Shown piece by piece: positions 26,317-36,900 of a DNA stretch of 64,000 bases. The stretch spans positions 3,877,001 through 3,941,000 of the forward strand of contig CM024188.1 in the NCBI GenBank assembly GCA_013433145.1. The letters are read 5' to 3'. Numbering within the stretch: position 1 is the stretch's first letter; each line of letters begins with the position of its first letter. This DNA is from Ascaris suum. Taxonomy: Eukaryota > Nematoda > Chromadorea > Rhabditida > Ascarididae. The notes under the pieces were generated by a model, which was not told where the DNA came from, ran no database searches, and saw only the letters and a program-made list of their open reading frames with translations. The position numbers and the translations under genes were made by a program.

Positions 26317-26420
26317 GTTGCATATGCATTTTCGAGATGATGTGACTTTTGAATGATGTGACTTTTGTCGCTGTTGTCATAGTTGCATATGCATCGAGAT
26401 GAATGATGTGACTTTTGAAT
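26317..26420. repeat. Short duplicated unit
   Basis: The string gttgcatatgcat followed by cgagatga and one or two copies of atgatgtgacttttg occurs twice, at about 26318-26368 and 26382-26420. It is a local imperfect duplication next to the CAA repeat. Confidence 0.8.
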
Positions 26421-26427
26421 AGGAGGA

Positions 26428-26553
26428 ATGCGTCATCATCGCTTGATGTTTCAGCTTCGACGTGAGCTGCGATATGTGCTTTGTCGAAGTGGAACCGTCG
26501 TCGTATCACAGCATGGACGTAAGCGCACGTCACTCTCACAACGTGCCAGTAGC

Positions 26554-26596
<43 letters not shown>

Positions 26597-26796
26597 ACAA
26601 CAGCAACAACAAAAATTCACCTGGCAACAGTGTTCATCGCAAGGTTCATCGAGAAACGTTACCACCTCATGAGCTGACAACAACGCATTCTTCTGAGACA
26701 AGCAGCAGTGCAGGAATCACCGATCGCAACTGTAGGAGAATGATAGTTGAAAACGGTGTGACACTGATTGCAAAGAGTGATGTCAGCGAAGTGTGA
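26428..26796 (+). other. Open frame with poly-asparagine run from a CAA repeat
   Basis: A frame of 122 codons carries 14 asparagines in a row, then a Ser/Thr-rich hydrophilic part. The asparagine run comes from a CAA/AAC microsatellite, and the opposite strand gives a meaningless poly-Cys frame. The flanking residues look like a disordered loop, so this could be an exon. No splice partner in matching phase was found. Treated as a repeat first. Confidence 0.2.
26551..26616 (+). repeat. (CAA)n microsatellite
   Basis: About 15 perfect CAA units, then an interrupted tail (atgacaacagcaacaac). It lies 1 kb after the Srx-like gene. Confidence 0.95.
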
Positions 26797-26857
26797 GAAT
26801 ACCTGATAGAGGCCAAAATTGTAGTGCTATTGATCTGATGTCTTTAATGTCTCATAG

Positions 26858-27035
26858 GGGTAAGCAAAGAAATAGTTTGCAAGTACTGTCCCGCTTCAAC
26901 GAAGAGAACACTTTGCAAACGCGCCAGATGCTGGCTCCTAGCTGTTTGCCATTCCTGGCGATGAGCTATCTCTTAAGCTCGGGCCTTATGCTACAACAGT
27001 CAACTGGTATAATTCTCAACCGCCGTCTTCTCCAA
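26858..27035 (+). CDS. Orphan exon resembling TM5-TM6 of an Sra-type nematode receptor
   Basis: The frame runs from acceptor CTCATAG (phase 2) to donor CAA/GTAAAT (phase 0), 59 full codons. It contains VLSRFNEENTLQTRQMLAP followed by a hydrophobic stretch FLAMSYLLSSGLML. A basic RF or RYQ-x-x-EN motif followed by a TM segment is what I know from loop 3 to TM6 of the Sra, Srab, Srb and Sre receptors. I did not find the other six TM segments on either side, so it may be a relic or chance. It lies 1.3 kb after the Srx-like gene, on the same strand. Confidence 0.3.
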
Positions 27036-27739
27036 GTAAATCAGTTGAGGTAGGGAAGACGCAGCTGTCATAATATTCTAGGATATGACACAGAATGCTG
27101 TGTTTACTACAGTAATTTGCTGGTATCACTTTATCTTTGCTGCCGCGTTGAGGCATTTCGGCATAAACGCCGGCTACAGTTCTTTTCGTGAAAAAAAGTA
27201 CGCTATTCGAGGAAAGGATGTTTGAGTTGAAAAACAGTTTAATAGGGAATAACACTCTGGATGGCGGCCTTGGCGCTGAATCGAATTTACCCTGGGCGCG
27301 TGCATCCTCGAGAAAGACATTTTGTCCCGCCTTGCAAAAATGCATTCCGTTAGCGTTGCCATCTTACTTTGCTGCTTTTGTCGTGAACATTTGCAATAGT
27401 AAGCACAAGGGCTTGTGTCAATGTAAACGTTAGTGCATGGAAAGAGGACTTTTAAAGAAGTTTATCTGAATGAATTAAATAAGGAGTTGGTGAATACCGC
27501 AGAGATGAAATTATTGCCCTACCGATTCGTCGTAATTAAAGGAGAGATGATTGGACCACCGACTTGGCCAAAGACATGCCTGTTAAAGATGTAATCTGCA
27601 CGCATTCATTCTTGGAATAGCGGTTTTCGTGGACGTCCTATATCTTGCACAAAAAAGGTATAACCTATCTTTTCTCAAGCAGAGTTGGCGTACGTTTTTC
27701 GATACCTGTCTACCGGTAGTGTCTGGAGGGTTCATTCAA

Positions 27740-29220
27740 CGACCCTGAAGGCGGATGACTTATTTTGCATAGCGATCGTCTTCGCTGCTGAGACGATAAG
27801 CTCTTGGTGAAGCGAAGCATCCGCCCAGAGCAGAGCGCTCCCACTTGAGCGCTAACGGGATAGGGATCCACAGAACCGAAGCTAGTGGCCTAGACTCCTG
27901 CAACCACTGTTCTGAGAAAAATAGCGGCTCATTCCACAGAATTTGCATATTTCGCAATTCGCAACAGCTGCAAGCGCGAACCCTTCTTGAATTTCCGTCA
28001 TTATGCAGCCTTAGTGAGGCTGTTGCAGCCATCAGCCTCATCCCCACTATGGCTGGTAGCGCCATTACGATAGAGCATTGGATGCCCTGTGCAGAAAAAC
28101 ACCTCCTTCAAAGAACGTTTTAAACGCCGAATAGGAATGGAAGATACAATTAGTCGGCTTCAAAAATATTTCGACCAAACCGTTTAAAATTCCGAAAGTG
28201 CCGAAAAGTGATCAAGGTGCCGGTCTGTAAGCTGACCATGCTCCCGTTGTGCAACACTGTGTCCCCTCAGAACTGTTGAACAGTGAAGAAGGCTTTTGCG
28301 ACTGCTACATCGATAGGCGTGGCTTTGCGCGCGAGAATGCCACTCAAAAAAAAGCACCGATTGCAGCGGATGAAAAAATCGCATGACACACTCTTGCATA
28401 AAGGCACAGCGGTGTGTCAGCCGATTGGCGGCCTTCGCGATTAGTGGCGCATCGGCACGGCGAGAAATTTTCGGTGTCTTTAACGGTGTGAGGGCAAAAA
28501 TGTCAGACAGTTGAACTCATTCAGCTCATCGTTGTTGGCTGCAGGAACACAGCGCCATATATGAGGCGCATTTGCGGAAGGGGTGCTTTTTGGGCACATC
28601 TTTCTGGGATGCTTTAGTCGTGTGGTGCGGCCTCGGCGTGCCTTTATCGGAAAATGAGTTGTCGAGAGGTGTTCTGGTAGATAGCAGACGATGTTAATAT
28701 GGAGCGAGTTTGTCTGTCAAACGCATTCACTCGTTTGTTCCACTGCTCGCAGTGTTTATAACATGTGATGGCAAGCCCAGGAAAGTTAAAGCGGCGCCCA
28801 AGCTCTATGAGGCCAACAGAGAACGAATGGAATTGTGACTGGCTTAAAATGTGCTCCCATCGGCTTCAGCTGGCAAAGAAGGGAATCAACTCTTCTAACC
28901 TAATCAACCCATGAAATAGGAAAAAGAGCATTAGGATGGATTAGGCAATGATTCTCATTTGACATAACAGATTTGTCGGGCCTCCACTGCAATATCTCCG
29001 GCCATGTTTGCACGGAAGGAAATTGAAGAAAATATCCTAATCGCGTCCTGCGCGTGCGGCAGGTTTCAAGATAAAAAAGTTAAGGAGCGGGCATCTGGAA
29101 AGCAATGTCCTCAGCAGCGTCACGGAAGGACGTATCACTATTCACTGATTATCCATTCTAAACAAAACCGAAAACGAAGTTGCATCGTTTCTCGGAGTGA
29201 ACCTGCCTAGATTAAAATGC
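27740..29220. other. GC-richer block of unknown origin
   Basis: This block is clearly richer in G and C than its neighbours (for example ggcgcatcgg, cgcgcgcaaag, gcggcgccc) and has long stop-poor frames on both strands, including one at 29004-29210. I tested it by eye for mariner-type and RTE-type protein motifs and found none. It may be an old transposon or an unrecognised gene. Confidence 0.35.
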
Positions 29221-30256
29221 TCGTTTTGGCTTGCTCTCGGGAAGTGAATGTGAACCAGAACATAGCTACTGTGGCGAGCGGGACATCCACGAAATGAAAT
29301 GATCACAATCAACATCCTATTAGTGAATGAGCTCCATAGGTAATTGTGTTTAGCATATGGGGACACGTAAGGGAAACAGGTTGGCTGGCTCACTGCAGCA
29401 AAGCGCACTAGCTCCCTAAGGTGTCTATTTATGTCTATTTATATAATAAACAACTTGATGCGCCAACGATGACGTCTGCCAGTTTCTGGATAGCGTTTCA
29501 GTGCTTCTGGCTCAAATTTAAAGTTTTTATTCAGCGGACCATCTACACTACGTCAGAATCCTTCATTCACTTCTGACGATAACAGAGGGAGCACAGAAGC
29601 ACAGATATTTCAGCAAGCCGATGAAGCCAGAAATCGTTACTCCAGAAACGTTAAAATGGATCCGCTCATCTTTGAAAGCCACAGCGTTGCTTCTCAAAGA
29701 ATCACTCAATCGCCGAAGGGAAACGTACCCTGAGTCATGTAAGGGCAGTTTGCCATCCTCCACCGCATTCCACTAAAAGTTGTTGCGCGCACACCGTACA
29801 TAAAGATCGAAGCTAATCTGCACTGATATTGAAAAACGGGACAAAGTTAATACAAATTAGGAAAAGCGTCGAAATGCTGCACCACTTGCACTTAAGTCGA
29901 AGACACTACGTAACACTGACGTGAGATTTGTTTCCTCGAAAACCGATCGCTTCTTTACATTTAAGTGCGAACTAATCCTTCTTTTGCCTAATCCAGTTGG
30001 GCCTGAGATTCCTGTTGAAAATTCAGTATCATATATGTGTTCTCATAAGTGACCAAAGATGTGACCTACCAGAGCGAAGCACCGCTTTGCAGATCGATTA
30101 GACTCAAGTTTCTGCCAATCATTTATCATACGTACCGGAAAAGCCGAGTTCATTTCAAAACGGAAGAAAAGGAAACCAAAGAAACTCGTTGAGACGAGGT
30201 AGCGCGGTATTTTTGAAAGCAAGGGGACAGTCTGTTCGATCTGAGAAACGGCAACG

Positions 30257-30493
30257 ATGAGGATGAATATCTGGGTATTTAAATATCCGTGCATTAGTTT
30301 GCTTATAATTTTAGAGGGTTTGATATCCGACGCAGAAACGAAGAAAATCAATGAAGGAGTATGTAGGGCTTACGTGGGCCCCGTCTCAAAATTTGACCGA
30401 AGTTCAACTCGGACGCACCTTCTCGAGGCCAGCTGTAGACTAGGCTTAAAAATCCGTCAGAAGCCGCCATTTGAAACGAAGTCAAATCGCTGA
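30257..30493 (+). CDS. Hypothetical small secreted protein (78 aa)
   Basis: This is a complete ATG-to-TGA frame. It starts with a basic end and a hydrophobic core, PCISLLIILEGLISDA, which looks like a signal peptide. The remainder is basic with two cysteines. Small secreted proteins are common in parasitic nematodes, but chance frames of this size are also expected. There is no clear splice or transcription signal. Confidence 0.15.
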   Translation: MRMNIWVFKYPCISLLIILEGLISDAETKKINEGVCRAYVGPVSKFDRSSTRTHLLEASCRLGLKIRQKPPFETKSNR

Positions 30494-30971
30494 ACTCGGT
30501 GGCTCGAACTCACGAAAACGAGACCGATTTTTACGGCTTTAGTGGCGATCAGAAGCGGGGTATTTTTGATTTCGAGTGCTCTCGTAAGTTAGTGAATGAA
30601 TGGGCCATGCGTTGAATGTCGAACCTCAGGTAGCAAAGTTTCTCTACTATGGTTTATTTGTACTAAGTTCCAAAATACGACGATATATGCATCTTGTAAA
30701 TAGTCTTGCATAGAAGAAGAATTCAGAATGCTCCGTACTGCCTTGTTCTATTTTTGCAGTTTGTGGCTGTCATGATTGCCAGTGCTTTGAGTACGGATGG
30801 ATGCGCTTTAGCTGTTTGTCTTATTATTACTAAGAAATGTGACACAAAAATAAACAATCATTTCACATATGTTACCTGTAATATACGCGCCAATTTACTC
30901 GCATCGTACAAACTGTGCCGCAATCCGAGGTTAGGATACGTGTGATAATCACATAAATTCGCTACCTGCAG

Positions 30972-33900
30972 GAAATGATGCAACGAAACACCGACTGCTT
31001 TAAGCCGCAATGTTTGGCAAAAGCGGTATCGAATGGTGGCAAACGTATGTTAATTGTAATTCGAAAGAAAGTGTTGGCTGCAGCTAGCAAATCCTTTAAA
31101 AAACAGTTTCATTGTGCTTTCAAGGCACGCTATCTAGGAAGCACATTTATTCACACTAGAATTCATGACACTAATGTAAGCGGGATAGCTTTCGAAAACA
31201 ATTCACATCAATCGAGGATATTTAGAGAAGAAATGCGGAAAAAAAGGAGTGATTAAAAACAAATTCCATCATGTAAAAAAATAACATTTTCAAAATTTGC
31301 CTACATTGAAAAATACTGATTCATCCGCATACACAAAAATAACTTGACGGCTGTGCATTCTAGTGATTTCAGTAGTGGGATTTTCGAGCAAAAAATTGAA
31401 GCAATGCCAGTTTGTTAGAAGCGCTGAAAACATGAACGGAGCAGCGAGAACGAAAAATAGACGGTGAAGTCAACTCCGGCGAAAATGAATCCTTTGTTGT
31501 TTCTCGCCGCATATTCCCCTGATTCCTGAGAAAACTCTCAAAGGCTTTCTCTGCTCTGGTATAGATGAGGATAACTTATTGGATTAGAGTGTGAAAACCT
31601 CGCTGTTTGATGAGACATGCTTGTTTCTTTATTTAATTTATCCCCTTAATATGTCTGCTTAATTATTTGATCGAACTTATTTGCATCGACGTTGACTGCT
31701 TAACGAAGCTGTGCTCCGACGATTCTTATTTGTATGGTAAGGACTCCTTAATCTTTGTTGACTTTGTTGAGCTGAAAAGAAAAGGAAAAATTTTATACAC
31801 GACTAGGTTGGCGACACTGAGAATGTAAAATATGCAAGAAACTTGTAAACGCGCATCATAAATGTTCTTGGCTGTGGTCTGCGATTTCGTCATTTCAAGC
31901 TTTTGAACAACCCCATTGGGTTCGTTGAACCAATGCAAGAATGCGAAATTTTCAGCAGGTTAAAACCAAAAAAAATTGAACCCATTAAAGCCAGAAGCAA
32001 AATATACTGCAGCCTTTAACAGCAGCGATATCCCGCTGTTACAGCAATTCACAGTGTGGGATACAGAAGAAGTCCTAGAAATTCTTCCTCACCTTCTCTC
32101 CTTCTTCGCTTTCCCCCGTCACAGTCTACCACATTCTTGTACAGCATGTTTGCAAAGGTTTAAAAAAAACAATAACACAGAAACAGATTTTTCTTTGCAA
32201 CGCCTCCTCCTTCCACAAAACTCATCGTCATTCGAGCCGAAAGCGTTAAAACAGTTTATTTTAAGGTGTCATCTAAATCAAACATGAGAAGTTCGAAAAA
32301 TATAGACATGAGTTAAGTTGCAATTTTATGAAGTTGCTCACAACGACTAAGAAGCGACTTTAAAAAATTACACTGAAAACCTATTAGAAACATAGATATA
32401 AAACCCGAGCCGACATCGCAGATGTACACAAAAGTGAGCAAGTGAGCCGGTCCAATGACATTGAAGAGATACCCATGCAGTGTCTAAAATTCATTTGAAT
32501 TTTCCAATTCCCAGTTAAGAAGCACCTATCTTGCGCTCGCCCAATGTGCCTTTATATACACTTGTCGTGCCAGTGATATACTGTGAAGCACGTTGCAAGT
32601 GGAGGATTTGTTGAAGCACATGTACAACAATTTCGATGCCCTATGTTTAGCGAACTTGCATTACGAGTGCTTCAGTGAAGCCGCGCTCGACACCAACGAA
32701 CAACTGCCTGTTAGTTATGGTGCAGGCTATTCAAACAGTTTCGAAAATCTTTGTATTTCATCTTGATGTACTCTTCTGGTTTCTGTGGAATCACCTCCGA
32801 AGTTCTGAAATTGATCTTAAAAAATCGAAGCTGAAATTAATTGTGCATCACGACGTCTTCATGATAAGATGCTAAGATTTTTTCGAAATATCAGTTATTT
32901 CAAGAATACTTGTACTGTATATTTCTGCTGCGTATTTGAGCACCACCCTAAAATTTTCACAGCAGAGATGAAGATTGTGAAATTCAAATGCAACATCAGC
33001 GGTGTATTGTTGAAAGAAATTTCACCATCATAAGAGACGCCAAGGCCACGGACTTATATTCTAATTGCCTACTGTTTGCACATCATGAAATATTGGCTTT
33101 TCCAATTGGGACGACCTAGATGCACTGCAAGGACTATAGCTTTAACGACGGACAATTGCTACAGATAGAACGATGGTCGCATTAAAATGTTCACTGCAGA
33201 ATGAAAAGAGATATATTGCGCTGTAGCATTAAATATATATGATGAAAACGTAAGAACCCGAACATATACAGCTAGAACGGAAAGCGGTGAAAGAAAAGAA
33301 TTTCATCAATTGGATCACTTTCATAGCAACTGTGGCATAAAACTCTGCTTTTGCCAGAGCAGTCAGAATTAGTGTAGTATTTTTGGTATGTATCCTTCCA
33401 TCCTCAAGTTTTATCTTTACACTCAGATCAGGCGAGGCGATGTCTGAAAATGTCTAATAAATAGCGATAAAATAAGAATAAGGTTTAAAAGGGATGCCTG
33501 TGAAACTTCAGAACCCACAATAGATGCCCTGAAACATTCCTCTGTCGACAGCAAACTTCTACTCTTGTTCGGCGGTAAAATTTCTCTTGAACGAAGAAGA
33601 TCTCTAGCAATGACATATTGCCTCAAATTCAACACCAGTAAGGGAAGTGAGACTTCACAGAATATATCAAAGAGCGACGAAAGCGGGATATGCAAACCGA
33701 ATGCTTTCCACTACCCTCCACCATTTGTCCATAATAATTTATTCATCTATGCACCCATTTCAACGTCACAAAGAGTATGTGGGCATGATAGTAAGCGCAG
33801 CAAAGCGTTTCGTGAAGATAAAATCCAAACGAATGGACATATGGACATTCAATATTAAAATAAGCAATGATGTTTAAATCTGAATTGTTCAGGAGCAGTT

Positions 33901-36900
33901 CGAATACTGATGTGGATGTGTTGACAATATTGGCAGGAAGCAGAATCCCAATTTGCACAAGATGAACTCGGAAACTCTTCAGAAACTCGTTTGCAGTGCA
34001 TTACTTTTTGCGGTCTGGAGGTGATGGCCATATTGACCAAGACGGAACTAAAAACACATAATTCTAACAGTAGAATCACAGAGAAGAAATATAGAAAATT
34101 TTCTCACGAAGAATCAGGGAGCAATATTTCAATGATTGCAAGTGAAAATTTCTTAGCTCGGTAGTGTAATTTAGTTGGAATGTAACACGGACAAGTTTTG
34201 AAGAAAACAATGCTGGTGAAGCATTTCTAGACATTCTTTAACAGTCTAATATTGGGATTCGAATAAGCAGTCTACACAGAAGTACGGTATTACAAAATAG
34301 ATCGGTAGGAAGTGATGAAGGCCTTTTCGTGATGTTGGAGACAAACACTTTTCTGCTACAAGAAGCGAAGCATACAGTTTGCAATTTTGGGCGAGTTTTT
34401 AACAATAATGAAGCACTACAAGTTCCACTGGGGCTGAGGGCAAACTGTAGTACCAAGGTCGGGAACACAATCTGTAGTAGAAAGAACGTCACCTCCTATC
34501 CTCAGAGGACATTGTTGTTGAAAGTTGATATCACCGCATGACATCTTTTCTTGAGACACATTTAACTTTGAGCATATGGCGAATGCGTGAGCGTCCGCCT
34601 GCAGAATATTGGAATAGAGGGCAAAACCATGCTATTGAAAAATTCATCACAAAATTTTATGTTCGCAGTCGAAATTTACAATCCTTCGTTATCAAGCGAC
34701 TCTGCGATGAGAGCTAATCAGGGTAATTTGCAATAGGTGGGCTTGTTCCGGAACTACAAACATAAGATTTCGTTAAATCAAAGCTGAATCCTGAGTTGCT
34801 TCTGTCCTAAGCCGAATTCTGAGCATCTCAAAGTAGGTTCTTGAGCGGTGGGGTGATTGTGGCCGTTAAAGCCTCCTGCTTACAAGTAATTTCTTATCGC
34901 CGATTAGGTTTTGTGTACTGTTCAAACTGAGTTCACCTTATTACAGCTGTTTTGTGAAAAAGAATTGCATAAGTGGAAAGGTGTTTTCGACTCAACGAAT
35001 ACAAATTTGAGATGTCTAGGATACAATTTACGATCCATCAACTGATGATATCTTAGGGGTTAGTATGAATTAACTTACATCTAAAGAGTCGCTTCGGTTC
35101 CGAAGGGGTCAAACATAAGCCTCCATTCCTCCAGGACACGATTTCGGATCTATCAACTGGAAAATCCATGAAAATTGGGAATGCTGAAGCTACCAATAAA
35201 GAGTTCTCATGGTCAAAGAATAAGATTGTGGAAAGAAGTTTCACAACTCACTGTTATTATCTAATCAAGACCAAATGGTTGAACTTAAAGATGGCTAGGC
35301 TGAAATCACTCACTTGGGGAGGGGGGGGGGGGCGGTATTTGATCAAAGATATACTCACCGCAGTTAATGGCACCACTTTTGACTTCATTTGAGGTTAAAA
35401 TCAGCCTTGGTGGTGTGTATCGCGAAAGCTATATGCGTCGAGCTTTGTGCTTAAAATAATGCGGAAATTTCTTTCCTTCATTAGGCGCTCTGTGGAACAG
35501 CAACCCCAAACTTTGCAAAACACCAAAAGCTAAGTGTTGGGTATGGCTCTGAAGAGCCAACCCAAGATATTTACTTGCGATCTAATGCTGCAGTGATCAC
35601 ATTTACTCGTGTAGCCGATTCTCGTTCACTGTTCTTCACGTAATGCCATTGATCGACTTATGTGCTCTTGTACTGCCCCTGGCGATATCTGAGGACTATA
35701 TAAGTCCGGCGGGCTTCAGCCCGTCAGAGTCAGTCTTGTTCATACGTCACTCGTCATTTGTTGATCCTCACTCGTTAGTTCCCCTATCGGCAGCCTTCCT
35801 CCGTCACCCTTTATCCCCCGCTGTTCTACTCGTCTTTGGAGCTGTGGTGCTCTGCAATAAGCCATTTCTACTGTCTCAGTGTACGTTCAAGTTCCGCATT
35901 CGGCCTCCCTCTTCAACGTCGCCGCTGCCAAAGACACAGCAGTTGGCGATGAGAGACGCAACATTAAGCAAAATAGCTATGAATTGAACCAAGTGAGACA
36001 TAAATTGCCTCAGTAAGTTCATGCAACTGTAATGGGGTACAACCTAGAAGACTGCTTTTATCGAGCTAGTTTCCCGTATGTTTGCAAATAAGAACTTCTT
36101 TGCAAATACCATTAATGGCATTATGGGAGAAAGTTATAAAATTAGGTGAAGAAATTTGTAACTTTTGACTACTCAGATGACTGTTATAAAGCAGCCTGAT
36201 GAGACCTGTAGACTAAGAACTTCCATATTACCACCTTACTCTGTTATTACAAAACAGACAAAAACTCTGTCTTCGTGGCAATGTCTGAAAAGCAGGATAA
36301 GTCCGGAAAAGACGAAATAGCGTCAAGCTGAAACCGAGAAAACGTAAAAGGAATTCAAAGTTTCTTGGTCACCGGTAGGCTTCTCAGTTTTCAGCTACTT
36401 GTGATGATTCAAGGAGAAACCGTAAGCAAACCTCGTTCTGCCTCTGAAAATATTAGTCGTGCGATCGGCGAAAATTATGAAATCTGAAAGATTGATAGGA
36501 ACTAAACATTCTAGCATTTGGCCTCGAGCACCGAGCTCTTACTTACTTAATGCAGGGTAACTGCTGTTCTCATGTATAGGAATAAGCGGATATAGTATCC
36601 AATGTTTTGGCGACAGTCTTAAGAAGGAGCGGTTGTACTGTCAGCAGGTGAAGAAGGAACACTCAAATCCCTCACCAAATGGGGAAACCTGGAGGAAAAT
36701 CAGAAATCCCTCTTCACTGCAAATGTGCCTAGGTGGCGGTGTCTTCCGGCCTTGGTCAGCCCATTTGAGCAGTATGGACAAAGCTGAGCTGACACCATTT
36801 AATGTGAAGTATGCAATTTCGGTTGCGTTTTTTGCTCCTCAACAGGATGCCCAACAATGCAATCCCTTTATCCTTTGCAATGCGCGTTCAAGGAAACGAA

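Noticed and set aside
26246..26701. 151-codon minus frame with poly-Cys
   Set aside because: The cysteines are the reverse reading of the CAA microsatellite. No real protein pattern surrounds it.
35643..35987. 114-codon open frame
   Set aside because: It lies almost wholly inside the solo LTR and runs past its end, so it is a by-product of the LTR's CT-rich composition.
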